Shown one piece after another: positions 26,574 to 35,207 of a stretch of 64,000 bases of DNA. Numbering within the stretch: the first letter of the stretch is position 1; each line of letters opens with the position of its first letter. The notes beneath the pieces are model-generated. The model did no database searches. It was not told the origin of the DNA and worked only from the letters and a program-made list of their open reading frames with translations. Source of the stretch: Singulisphaera acidiphila DSM 18658 (GTDB taxonomy: Bacteria > Planctomycetota > Planctomycetia > Isosphaerales > Isosphaeraceae); NCBI RefSeq assembly GCF_000242455.2, contig NC_019892.1, positions 4,402,001 to 4,466,000 of the forward strand. The letters are read 5' to 3'. Position numbers and translations under genes: made by a program.

Positions 26574-27701
26574 TCAGGACGACGAGCCTTCTGCAGGCGC
26601 GGCCGGTTGCTGCTGCGAGAGGCAGTGCAAAGTGCCCAGGCCCAGGACGAGGTCGACGGCGTGGATGCCGACCACCTCGCGATCGGGGAAGAGCGCGGCC
26701 AAGGTGTTCAGGGCCTCGCGGTCGGCAGGGTCGTTGAACGTCGGCACCAGCACGAGGCTGTTGGCGATATAGAAATTCGCGTAGCTGGCCGGAAGGCGTT
26801 CGTTGTCGAAGAGGACCGGCGCAGGCATGGGCAAGGGGACAACGCGAAGAGCCTGGCCGTCCTGGTCGCGCGCTTCCTGAAGCCGGCGCAGGTTCTCTTG
26901 GAGGGGTTCGTAGTTCGGGTCGGAGACCTTGCTTTCGACGACCGTGACCACCGTTGTGGAGTCGACGAACCGGGCCAGGTCGTCGACGTGGCCGTGCGTG
27001 TCATCGCCCACGATCCCTTGGTTGAGCCAGATGACGTTCCGGGCAGCCAGGTAGTCGGCAAAGATCCGCTCGAGTGTCAGCCGGTCGACCCCTGGGTTGC
27101 GGGCCTGCACGTCGCTCAAGAGGCATTCTTCCGTGGCCAGGAGGCTGCCGCGACCGTTGACGTCGATCGCCCCCCCTTCCATGACAACGCGGCGGCTGGC
27201 CCCTTCACATTCGACCCGAGGAGTCCAGCGCTTCAGGCCGAGCCGTCGGGCCAGCCGACGGGGGATGCGGTTGTCGTGACGGTGGTCGTCGTACTTGGCC
27301 CAGGCGTTGAACCGCCAGTCGACCAGGCCGACCCGGTCCCCCTCTTCCTGCCCCTTGTCTTTGACGATGAAGGTCGGACCCGAGTCGCGGAGCCAGACTC
27401 GGTCGGTGCGGGCCTTGACGAACGTGACCTGCTTGAGGTCGACACTGTGAGCCTCGAGCTTTTCGGTAACGCCGTCGCGCATCCGACGCCCGTCGACCAC
27501 GATGTTCACCCGCTCGAACCGGCTCAGGTGGCGCACGATTTCGACGTAGACCCAGGGGACGGGCCCGAACTTGCCCGGCCAGTCCTCGCGGTGGTGCGGC
27601 CAGGCGATCCAGGTCGCCTCGTGCGGCTCCCACTCAGCGGGCATCCGGTAGCCAAGCTGAGCAGGGGTCGGGGCAGGGGCAGCGGTTTCCGGTGTGCTCA
27701 T
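26574..27701 (-). CDS. aguA: Agmatine deiminase
   Basis: A 375-aa member of the guanidino-modifying superfamily. It converts agmatine to N-carbamoylputrescine plus ammonia. Family features: RMPAEWEPHEATWIAWPH at the N-terminus, WLRDSGPTFIV, a GGAIDVNGRG stretch, DDTHGHVDDLARFV and the catalytic cysteine in GTLHCLSQQQPA (Cys360). The ATG overlaps the upstream amidase gene by four bases, so the two successive enzymes of putrescine synthesis are co-translated. Confidence 0.96.
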   Translation of the reverse strand: MSTPETAAPAPTPAQLGYRMPAEWEPHEATWIAWPHHREDWPGKFGPVPWVYVEIVRHLSRFERVNIVVDGRRMRDGVTEKLEAHSVDLKQVTFVKARTDRVWLRDSGPTFIVKDKGQEEGDRVGLVDWRFNAWAKYDDHRHDNRIPRRLARRLGLKRWTPRVECEGASRRVVMEGGAIDVNGRGSLLATEECLLSDVQARNPGVDRLTLERIFADYLAARNVIWLNQGIVGDDTHGHVDDLARFVDSTTVVTVVESKVSDPNYEPLQENLRRLQEARDQDGQALRVVPLPMPAPVLFDNERLPASYANFYIANSLVLVPTFNDPADREALNTLAALFPDREVVGIHAVDLVLGLGTLHCLSQQQPAAPAEGSSS

Positions 27702-28594
27702 GGGAGTTCGTCGAGAAAACGTTGGGTGATGGAACCGTAAGCGTCGATGCGGCGGTCGCGAAGGAACGGCCAGTTGCGCCGCGTTTCCTCCATCAGACCG
27801 GGGTCGCAGGAGGCGATCAGAACTTCCTCGGTGTCGCGCCCCGCGCGAGCAAGAACCCGGCCAAACGGATCTGCCAGGAACGATCCCCCCCAGAACTCGA
27901 GTCCCCCATCAACCGGCCCTTCGTGGCCGACCCGGTTGATGGCCGCGACGAACAGGCCATTGCTGATCGCGTGCGCCCGCTGGACGGTCTCCCAGGCGTT
28001 GGCCTGAGCCTCGCCGAACTCGGCCTTCTCGGCCGGGTGCCAGCCGATCGCCGTCGGGTAGAAGAGGATCTCGGCCCCCTTGAGGGCGGTCAGCCGCGCA
28101 GCCTCGGGATACCACTGGTCCCAGCAGACCAAGGTCCCAACCCGGGCGGCCTTGGTCTCGAACGTTTGGAAGCCAAGGTCACCGGGCGTGAAGTAGTACT
28201 TCTCGTAATAGAGCGGGTCATCCGGGATATGCATCTTGCGGTAGCGGCCTCGGATCGACCCATCGGCGTCGAACACGACCGCCGTATTGTGGTAAATCCC
28301 GGCCGTCCGGCGCTCGAACAGGGAGCCGACGACGACCATGCCCGTCTCGCGAGCGACTTGCGCGAGGGCCTCCGACGTCGGCCCCGGGATCGGCTCGGCC
28401 AGGTTGAACCGCGAGGAGTCTTCGACCTGGCAGAAGTACTGCGTGCGAAAGAGCTCGGGCAGGCAAGCGACCTGGGCGCCGCGTTCCGCGGCCTCGCGCA
28501 GCCGCTCACAGGCCCGGCGCACGTTGTCGTCAGGATCGGTCGAGCACCGCATTTGCACCAAAGCCACGGTGAACGGTTGCGAGGGTCGGCTCAT
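27698..28594 (-). CDS. aguB: N-carbamoylputrescine amidase (nitrilase family)
   Basis: A 298-aa carbon-nitrogen hydrolase. The Glu-Lys-Cys triad is visible: Glu47 (ACLPELF), Lys120 (GRYRKMHIPD) and Cys157 (GTLVCWDQWYPEAAR). The specificity-type residues in YYEKYYFTPGD are those of N-carbamoylputrescine amidases. It releases ammonia and CO2 from N-carbamoylputrescine, giving putrescine. It lies directly upstream of agmatine deiminase. No arginine decarboxylase is visible in the window. Confidence 0.95.
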   Translation of the reverse strand: MSRPSQPFTVALVQMRCSTDPDDNVRRACERLREAAERGAQVACLPELFRTQYFCQVEDSSRFNLAEPIPGPTSEALAQVARETGMVVVGSLFERRTAGIYHNTAVVFDADGSIRGRYRKMHIPDDPLYYEKYYFTPGDLGFQTFETKAARVGTLVCWDQWYPEAARLTALKGAEILFYPTAIGWHPAEKAEFGEAQANAWETVQRAHAISNGLFVAAINRVGHEGPVDGGLEFWGGSFLADPFGRVLARAGRDTEEVLIASCDPGLMEETRRNWPFLRDRRIDAYGSITQRFLDELP

Positions 28595-28833
28595 CGCGAG
28601 GTCGGTTCCGCCTTTTTTTAGGATCTCGAAAACGAAGTGTCTCCGGTGGAAAACATCTCTTATCCTAGCGAACGGGTCAAGCGACCGCGAGAGGTCGAGC
28701 GCACCTCGGGCCGCGGAACCCGGACGAATCGGCGAACCTGTTGATTTGGCGCAGGTCAGCGGTTAGTTTTGGGACCGTTCCGTCAATAACAAAGAGTCCG
28801 TCGATCCGCCGCAACCTTGATAGGAAGAACGAC

Positions 28834-29295
28834 ATGGGAGCTGATGCTCGCCTGGCTGAACTGAAGCTGGAGCTACCCCCCGCACCGAAGCCGGTGGCCA
28901 CCTATGTGACGGCCACCCGGTACGGCGACTTGCTCTACGTCTCCGGCCACGGCCCGCTCCGATCCGACGGGACACTGATCGTCGGCAGGGTCGGCGACAA
29001 TATGGACGTGACGGGAGGCCACGCCGCCGCCCGCCAGACCGGTCTGGCAATCCTGGCGACCGTCCGCACCCACCTCGGCTCGCTCGATAAGGTCGCCCGG
29101 CTCATCAAGGTGCTGGGCATGGTCAACTGCACGGCGGACTTCGCCGAACAGCCCAAGGTGATCAACGGCTTCTCCGACCTGATGGTCGAGGTCTTCGGCG
29201 AGTCGGGTAAAGGGGCCCGAAGCGCAGTGGGCGTGGGGGCGCTCCCCGGCGGAATCGCCGTCGAAATCGAGGCGATCTTCCAAGTCAACGATTGA
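28834..29295 (+). CDS. RidA/YjgF family protein (second copy)
   Basis: A 153-aa RidA-superfamily protein of the YjgF-like subgroup that ends GARSAVGVGALPGGIAVEIEAIF. Other family stretches are GDLLYVSGHGPLRSDG, HAAARQTGLAILATVRTHLG and VARLIKVLGMVNCTADF. The ATG at 28834 has GGAAG a few bases upstream; a longer in-frame start would add 31 residues of no family character. It is divergent from the aguB gene. A different RidA lies at 2631-3068. Confidence 0.9.
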   Translation: MGADARLAELKLELPPAPKPVATYVTATRYGDLLYVSGHGPLRSDGTLIVGRVGDNMDVTGGHAAARQTGLAILATVRTHLGSLDKVARLIKVLGMVNCTADFAEQPKVINGFSDLMVEVFGESGKGARSAVGVGALPGGIAVEIEAIFQVND

Positions 29296-29310
29296 ACGCT
29301 TTAAGAACAC

Positions 29311-29393
29311 CTCTCTTTGGAGGGTGGGCACGGCCCACCATTTCTGAGTTTCAGGCAAAGAAGATGGTGGGCCGTGCCCACCCTCCAAGAGAG
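29311..29393. repeat. Long palindromic intergenic repeat (family A, copy 2)
   Basis: Arms of about 30 bases: TTGGAGGGTGGGCACGGCCC at the left matches GGGCCGTGCCCACCCTCCAA at the right; the full arms differ by one extra T. The loop is 22 bases. It is the same core as 21007-21087. The right arm reaches the region just upstream of the next gene's start, so the folded RNA might affect its translation. Confidence 0.85.
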
Positions 29394-29404
29394 GATGACT
29401 CCCT

Positions 29405-30238
29405 TTGGTGCGTGTTGGACGGCTCGAGGGGCGGGGCTGTTTGATCGTCGGAGGGACGAGCGGGATCGGCCTGGCCTCGGCGCGCCGATTCTTGCAAGAG
29501 GGTGCGCGCCTGGTCGTCTCGGGCTACTCGGGCGAGTCCACCCGCGCAGCCTTGGAGTCACTGGCCTCGCTCGGTCCGGTCCATGGAGTGGCGGCCGACC
29601 TGACCGTCCCTGGTTCCGTTGAGGCCCTGTTGCTTGAAACAATGGACGCACTCGGCGGCCGGTTGGACGTGCTTTTCCATGTCGCCGGGATCAGCGGGCG
29701 AAGGTTCGGCGACGGCCCGCTCCACGAGTGCACCCCCGAGGGTTGGGACGCCGTGATGGACGCCAACGCCAAGGGGCTCTTTCTGACCAATCAGGCGGCC
29801 GTCCGGCAAATGCTGACTCAAGCCATCGATGACGTTGGGCTGAGAGGAACGGTGCTCAACATGGGGTCGGTGCTCGGCTGGTCGCCTTCGCCCGAGCTGT
29901 TCGGGACGTATGCCTACGCCGCAAGCAAGGGGGCCATTCGGGCGATGACCCTGGCGGCAGCCGCACGGTACGCGCACGACCGGGTCCGGTTCAACCTGAT
30001 CGCCCCCGGCCTGATCGACACACCCATGGCCACGCGGGCCGTCGGCGACCCGACGATCCGCGACTACCTCACCGCCAAGCAACCGATCGCCGAGGGCCCC
30101 GGGACGCCCGACGACTGCGCGGAGGCGGCGCTCTACCTCTGCGAACCCGCCTCCCGGTTCGTTACCGGCTCTGTACTGACGGTCGACGGCGGCTGGTGCG
30201 TCTCCGAGGGACGCCATCGGAGCGACAAGAACCCATGA
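29405..30238 (+). CDS. Short-chain dehydrogenase/reductase
   Basis: A 277-aa classical SDR. The cofactor-binding motif is IVGGTSGIGLA; the catalytic set is Ser155 (NMGSVLG), Tyr171 and Lys175 (YAYAASKGA). The C-terminus has PGLIDTPMA and SVLTVDGGW as in 3-oxoacyl-ACP reductase-like enzymes. It probably oxidises or reduces an alcohol or ketone with NAD(P); the substrate is unknown. The start is TTG 29405 or GTG 29408. Its stop overlaps the SIS-domain gene start (ATGA). Confidence 0.92.
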   Translation: MVRVGRLEGRGCLIVGGTSGIGLASARRFLQEGARLVVSGYSGESTRAALESLASLGPVHGVAADLTVPGSVEALLLETMDALGGRLDVLFHVAGISGRRFGDGPLHECTPEGWDAVMDANAKGLFLTNQAAVRQMLTQAIDDVGLRGTVLNMGSVLGWSPSPELFGTYAYAASKGAIRAMTLAAAARYAHDRVRFNLIAPGLIDTPMATRAVGDPTIRDYLTAKQPIAEGPGTPDDCAEAALYLCEPASRFVTGSVLTVDGGWCVSEGRHRSDKNP

Positions 30239-31020
30239 ACCCCGACACGCCTGACGTTTGCAGCCAATACCTCAGCGCCGTCCGCGCGGCGATCGACGCG
30301 ATCGAGGCCACTCAGCTTCCCGCGATCCACCAGGCGGCGGGCCGATTCGCCGAGACGATCCTGGCGGGCCGCCTGGTCCACGTCTTCGGCACCGGCCACT
30401 CGCGAATGGCCGTCGAAGAGATGTTCCCGCGATACGGCTCGTTCCCCGGGTTCCACCCGATCGTGGAACTCTCGATGACCTACCACAATCAGGTTGTCGG
30501 AGCCAACGGGCAGAGGCAGGCGATGTTCCTGGAGAACGTGCAAGGCTTCGGCGCAGTGCTTTGGCGGAATTTCGCGACGGCGCCGGCCGACTCTCTACTG
30601 GCGATCTCGACCAGCGGTTGCAACGCCGTGACGATCGACGTGGCCCTCCAGGCCAAGGCGCTCGGCATGTTCGTCGTCGCCCTGACATCGCTTCCGCATG
30701 CCGCGGTCTCGACCTCGAAGCATGAATCGGGTCGCAAGCTGTCCGACGTGGCCGATCTGGTGCTCGACCAGCAGGCCCCCGCCGGAGACTCGGCCGTCTG
30801 GATCGACGGGCTCGAAACCCCCGTCGCGCCGGTCTCGAGCGTCTCGGGCTGCACGATCATCAACCTGATCAAGGCCGAGGTTGCACGCCGACTCACCGAG
30901 GCCGGCGCAGCTCCCAAGGTTCTCACGGCCGCCTGCCACGTGGGCGCCGATCGGGCCCGGGACCTCTTCGAGGCCACCTACGACGACTATCGCAAGCGGA
31001 TCGGAGTTCTCTACTCCTGA
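30235..31020 (+). CDS. SIS-domain sugar phosphate-binding protein
   Basis: A 261-aa protein with a SIS (sugar isomerase) domain: GRLVHVFGTGHSRMAVEEMF, LLAISTSGCNAVTIDVALQAKALGM and VVALTSLPH. It resembles the UPF0309-type SIS proteins, which bind phosphosugars. A conserved late stretch (VSGCTIINLIKAEVARRL) fits that group. It is translationally coupled to the SDR, which suggests a shared sugar-acid or amino-sugar pathway, but the substrate is unknown. Confidence 0.88.
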   Translation: MNPDTPDVCSQYLSAVRAAIDAIEATQLPAIHQAAGRFAETILAGRLVHVFGTGHSRMAVEEMFPRYGSFPGFHPIVELSMTYHNQVVGANGQRQAMFLENVQGFGAVLWRNFATAPADSLLAISTSGCNAVTIDVALQAKALGMFVVALTSLPHAAVSTSKHESGRKLSDVADLVLDQQAPAGDSAVWIDGLETPVAPVSSVSGCTIINLIKAEVARRLTEAGAAPKVLTAACHVGADRARDLFEATYDDYRKRIGVLYS

Positions 31021-31066
31021 ATGGGCTTGCCCCCTCGGCCGCGAAAGGACCGAGCCTTTCCGAAGC

Positions 31067-32062
31067 TCAGGCGTCGAGAGTCGCGCCAGCTCCAGCCAAG
31101 GCTACGGAAGCCGAACAGTTGGCAGGCATCGCCCCCCCTCGGGCAGGGTCCCAGACCCAGACCGCATTGCGGCCGGCATCCTTGCAATGGAAGAGAGCCT
31201 GGTCCGCCTGGTCCAGAACGTCGAGCGCATCAGACCCGGACTGGTCAGAGACCAGCGCAACGCCCACGCTACAGGTGACCTGAATCCGTTGGTTCCGGAA
31301 GCAGACTTTCAGGTCGGCAATCTCGCCACGGAATCGTTCGGCGAGGTGCACAGCCCCCTCAAGATCGCAGTTGGGGGCGACGACCACGAATTCCTCGCCG
31401 CCGTAACGAGCGACGAAATCCCCTTCGCGGACCGAGCAACGCAACGTCCGCGCAGCCTGGCGGAGCACTTCGTCGCCAGCGGCGTGGCCGAACTGGTCGT
31501 TGATTCTCTTGAAGTGATCGAGGTCGGCAATGAACACGGCCATCGGGTTTTCCCCGCGCCGGCAGGTCTCCCACTCGTAGGGGAACCGATCACGTAACGC
31601 GAACCGGTTACCCAGTTCGGTCAAACCGTCGAGGTGGGCCCGCTGCTCCAAGAGGTCGAGAAGCGCCTTGGTTCGCAACGCCGAGCCAACCCGCGCGACC
31701 AACTCCACTGGATCAAACGGCTTCGAGATGAAGTCCACAGCGCCCATGTCGATCCCCTTGGCCTTCTCGCCCGTCAGGGCCGAGTCGGCGATGAAGATGA
31801 CGGGAATCGACTGGGTCTTCGGATCGTTCTTGAGCCGGCGAATGACTTCGTAGCCGGACCAGGTCGGTAAACGTAACTCGAGCAATATTAAATTCGGCTG
31901 AAACTTCGGGCAGGCAGCTAACCCGGTGATTATGTCCACCGCTTCATAGACTTCCATTTTCTCGGCCTGGAGCCAATTCCGCAACAGATAGCGGTCCGCC
32001 TGAACATTCTCGATCAAAAGAACTCTTCGGGCCGGCTCGGCGATCGATCCGTTGGGTAACAT
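31067..32062 (-). CDS. GGDEF diguanylate cyclase with degenerate receiver
   Basis: A 331-aa protein. Residues 13-130 are receiver-like, but the phospho-accepting Asp is replaced by Glu62 (LILLELRLPTWSGYE), the acidic pair reads EN (LLIENVQ), and the conserved Thr position is Ala (FIADSAL); only the late Lys (FISKPFDP) is normal. Residues about 165-325 are a GGDEF domain with an intact GGEEF active site (RYGGEEFVVV) and an upstream RxxD inhibitory site (REGD). It should make cyclic di-GMP. The receiver is probably not controlled by ordinary phosphorylation; the Glu might mimic the phosphorylated state. Confidence 0.92.
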   Translation of the reverse strand: MLPNGSIAEPARRVLLIENVQADRYLLRNWLQAEKMEVYEAVDIITGLAACPKFQPNLILLELRLPTWSGYEVIRRLKNDPKTQSIPVIFIADSALTGEKAKGIDMGAVDFISKPFDPVELVARVGSALRTKALLDLLEQRAHLDGLTELGNRFALRDRFPYEWETCRRGENPMAVFIADLDHFKRINDQFGHAAGDEVLRQAARTLRCSVREGDFVARYGGEEFVVVAPNCDLEGAVHLAERFRGEIADLKVCFRNQRIQVTCSVGVALVSDQSGSDALDVLDQADQALFHCKDAGRNAVWVWDPARGGAMPANCSASVALAGAGATLDA

Positions 32063-32479
32063 AAATTCTTAGTGACTCCCCAATTTTTTAAGGACGCCCA
32101 AACCGTTCCACCATTCTAATCCTTTAGTGAAACGTGGCGACCATTCAAAGTATAGGCCATAAATCAGGCGAAACTCCCTGAAACGAACGGGAATCAGGCA
32201 TCCAGCCAACTTGAACCTTAACCGGAAAAACAAAGCATTTCCACGCTCCTCGTCGCCCCTTAAAATAGCCGCGACTCTGCGTTAAATCGACAGCGCTGGC
32301 GATAAGAATTGCCCCCACGAGATGAGCACGCAGAATCCATGCCTCACGTTCGTAAGGCGTCGCTCGAATGAGCGGAGGCGGCCCCTAGCCAACGAGTTGA
32401 GTCGGAGATATGCTCGATTTAAGGGCAACGATGTTTGCCTCGAATCCCCTATGTCATGCCATATTGGAGACGTCGAGCC
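32063..32479. promoter_or_regulatory. Divergent intergenic region (about 417 bases)
   Basis: It lies between the GGDEF gene (minus) and the hydroxyacid dehydrogenase gene (plus) and is less GC-rich than its neighbours. No gene or known element is recognised; the promoters of both genes should lie here. Confidence 0.4.
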
Positions 32480-33451
32480 GTGCCCGGACGCGCGTTCATC
32501 ACCCAACCGATTCCCGAGCCCGGGCCCACTTTGGTGCGACAGGCGGTCGACGACCTCCGAAGTAATTCTGAGGATCGAGTGCTTTCGCGTGCGGAACTGG
32601 GCGAGGCAGTCGCCGGGTGCGACGCGGTTCTCTGCCTGCTCACCGACACGGTCGACGCGTCGGTGCTCGAAGCCGCGAAGGGGTGTCGGATCTTCGCCAA
32701 CATGGCGGTCGGCTTCAATAATGTCGACGTGGCGGCGGCCAGCCGCCTGGGGATCTTGGTGACCAACACGCCGGGGGTCCTGACGGAGGCGACCGCCGAC
32801 CTGACCTGGGCCCTGATCCTGGGGGTCGCTCGCCGGGTCGCCGAGGGGGACAGCGAGATGCGTGCGGGGCGGTTCCCGGGCTGGGGGCCGTTGTACATGC
32901 TCGGGGGCGACGTCACCGGCAAGACGCTCGGCCTGATCGGGCCAGGGCGGATCGCGGTCGCGGTCGCCCGCCGCGCCCTCGGGTTCGCGATGCCGCTGCT
33001 CTACCATGGCCGCCGGCCCAGCCCCGAGCTCGACGCTTTGGGGGCGCGCCGCGTTCCGCTCAATGAGCTCCTGGCCGAGAGCGACTTTGTCAGTCTCCAC
33101 GTGCCACTCTCCGGGGAGACCCGCCACCTGATCGACGCGAAGGCGCTGGGGCAGATGAAGTCGTCGGCCTACCTGATCAACACCGCGCGCGGCCCGGTCG
33201 TGGACGAGGCGGCTCTGGTCTCTGCACTCAAGTCGGGCCGGATTGCGGGGGCGGGCCTTGACGTCTACGAAGATGAGCCAAGAATGGCCGAGGGGTTAGC
33301 CGACTGTCCGAATGCGCTCCTGCTTCCGCATCTGGGCAGTGCCACTCACGCCACCCGGGCCGCGATGTCGCGGATTGCTGGCGAGAACCTGGTCGCGGCG
33401 CTGGAGGGGCGACGGCCTCCCAACCTCGTCAATCCCGAGGTTTGGTCCTGA
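32480..33451 (+). CDS. D-isomer specific 2-hydroxyacid dehydrogenase (glyoxylate/hydroxypyruvate reductase-like)
   Basis: A roughly 323-aa NAD(P)-dependent dehydrogenase. The Rossmann motif is GLIGPGRIAVAVA; the catalytic Arg lies in INTARGPVVDEAAL, the Glu in GLDVYEDEP and the His in LLPHLGSATHAT. NMAVGFNNVD is the substrate-loop signature of glyoxylate/hydroxypyruvate reductases. GTG 32480 is preferred because it yields the usual N-terminus (MPGRAFITQPIPE); a TTG at 32435 adds 15 residues. A second, separate dehydrogenase of this fold is at 52464. Confidence 0.92.
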   Translation: MPGRAFITQPIPEPGPTLVRQAVDDLRSNSEDRVLSRAELGEAVAGCDAVLCLLTDTVDASVLEAAKGCRIFANMAVGFNNVDVAAASRLGILVTNTPGVLTEATADLTWALILGVARRVAEGDSEMRAGRFPGWGPLYMLGGDVTGKTLGLIGPGRIAVAVARRALGFAMPLLYHGRRPSPELDALGARRVPLNELLAESDFVSLHVPLSGETRHLIDAKALGQMKSSAYLINTARGPVVDEAALVSALKSGRIAGAGLDVYEDEPRMAEGLADCPNALLLPHLGSATHATRAAMSRIAGENLVAALEGRRPPNLVNPEVWS

Positions 33452-33560
33452 GCGAGAGGCAAAGGGGCATTGAGGGCGGAACGCTCTTGAGAATCTCGCT
33501 TCCGCGAACCGATTGTGTATTGAGGCAAATCATTTTGGGTCCGATCCAGGGCGAGGTGGC

Positions 33561-35051
33561 ATGGGCCTGTTCAAGTTCCAACTGACATCGCCCACGCTGG
33601 CGGCCCGGGTTCCCGAACTGCGCAAGGCGTACCTTACCGGCTTGGACCGGACGCCGAGCCGGCTGAACATCGAGTTCCGCCAGGACCTGATGATCTGCCA
33701 CCGCGACAATAACGAGAGCGGTCGGCTCTTCGTCCCCTGGCCGGTCGAAGGGCAGGGGACGCCGATCGTCGGCACGGCCACCCTGGCCGAGCGGTCTCAG
33801 CCGTACAACCTCGCCGTCGAACTGGCGCGCGGCAAGCTGAACGACGTGCGCAACCAGTTGGCCGACTGGCGGCAGATGGGGCTGCGAACCCCCTCCGAGC
33901 TCGAGGGGATCCTGGCCGAAGCCCACCATGCGTTTATCAAGGCGGCAACCGCGGGCGACGACCCAGAAACGTCGTTCAACGCCGCGCAGGCGAGCCTGGC
34001 CGCGATCTGGAAGGTGGGCGACCTCCTCACCGACGTCTACACCGCCCAGGTGCTCCAGACCCGGCTGGCGACCAGTCCCAAGCTTCCCAGCCTGCTCGGC
34101 TGCGCCCTTGAGGGCGACCCCAAGAACGCCCCCTGGGCGGCCGACTATAACAGCCTCTTCAACGCAGCGCGGATTTCCTGCCCCTGGAAATCGCTTGCTC
34201 CCACCGAGGGGCAGCTCCGCTTCGACGAATTCGACGCCCAGCTCGCTTGGGCGCGGAAGCAGCGAGTCGCGATCCAGGCGGGCCCGATCCTCGACTTCCG
34301 GCCCGCGGCCTTGCCCGACTGGATCTGGCTCTGGGAAGGGGACTTCGACACGATCCTCGGCCTGGTTGTCGACGTGGTCCGCCAGACGGTCACCCGCTAC
34401 CGTGGCAAGGTGCCGGTCTGGAACCTGGTCCACCGGCCCGCCTGCAACGACGTCCTCGGTCTTTCTGAGGAAGAGCAGATCCGGATCACCGCGCGTGCCG
34501 TGCAGATCGCCCGCCAGGCTGATCCCGCCGCGCAGGTCCTGATCAGCCTCGAGCGCCCCTGGGCCGAATGGATGGGTTCGAGCCCGTTCCAGCTCGGCCC
34601 ACTCCACCTGGCCGACTATCTCGTCCGCGCCGACCTGGGCCTGGCCGGCCTGGGCCTCGAAATTACCCCCGGCTATTCGGCCCCCGGCAGCGCGATCCGC
34701 GACCTCTTCGACTTCTCGAAGCTGCTCGACCTCTACGCACTCTTGAATCTCCCCCTGCACATCGACATGGTCCTCCCCTCGTCCGCTGCCCCCGATCCCA
34801 AGGCCGACCCGTCGGTCCGAGTCGAAGCCAGCCAATGGCCGACCCCTCCCGACGAGAACACCCAGGCCGGCTGGGCCTCGCGCTGGATGGCCCTGGCGAT
34901 CGCCAAGCCGTTCGTCCGGTCCGTTACCTGGCTCCAGCCGACCGACGCCGCCCCCCACCTCTTCCCCCACGGCGGCCTCTACGGCCCCGACCAAGCCCCC
35001 AAACGGATCGTCGGCTGGCTCAAGTCGTTCCGCCGCGAATTGCTGGTCTAA
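33561..35051 (+). CDS. GH10 (xylanase)-like protein without catalytic motifs
   Basis: A 496-aa protein. The latter two thirds follow the GH10 TIM-barrel pattern (NSLFNAARISCPWKSLAPTE, QLRFDEFDAQLAWARKQRV, VVRQTVTRYRGKVPVWNLVH). The acid/base motif WDVVNE of GH10 is replaced by WNLVHR, and the nucleophile region (ITELD) by LHIDMVLPSS, so the catalytic glutamates appear lost. The N-terminal 150 residues are a separate, unassigned domain. No signal peptide is seen. ATG 33561 (MGLFKFQL) is preferred. It may bind rather than cut a glycan; the fold assignment is moderately sure. Confidence 0.7.
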   Translation: MGLFKFQLTSPTLAARVPELRKAYLTGLDRTPSRLNIEFRQDLMICHRDNNESGRLFVPWPVEGQGTPIVGTATLAERSQPYNLAVELARGKLNDVRNQLADWRQMGLRTPSELEGILAEAHHAFIKAATAGDDPETSFNAAQASLAAIWKVGDLLTDVYTAQVLQTRLATSPKLPSLLGCALEGDPKNAPWAADYNSLFNAARISCPWKSLAPTEGQLRFDEFDAQLAWARKQRVAIQAGPILDFRPAALPDWIWLWEGDFDTILGLVVDVVRQTVTRYRGKVPVWNLVHRPACNDVLGLSEEEQIRITARAVQIARQADPAAQVLISLERPWAEWMGSSPFQLGPLHLADYLVRADLGLAGLGLEITPGYSAPGSAIRDLFDFSKLLDLYALLNLPLHIDMVLPSSAAPDPKADPSVRVEASQWPTPPDENTQAGWASRWMALAIAKPFVRSVTWLQPTDAAPHLFPHGGLYGPDQAPKRIVGWLKSFRRELLV

Positions 35052-35207
35052 AGGCGAGCGAAAACACCGAAATCGCGGACCGTCGGCAACGCTCTTCGCG
35101 CGGGCGCGGGGCTTGTCGTAAACTAGGGATGCGTGTGGGATCGATGGGATGAAATCGTTAGGGGGGACCTCGGGACGCTGTCTTTGTCCTCGTGGTCCGG
35201 GTGTGCC

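Noticed and set aside
33429-34994. A 521-residue minus-strand frame antisense to the GH10-like gene
   Set aside because: The translation is Gly/Asp/Arg-rich without recognisable domains and lies opposite a better coding frame.
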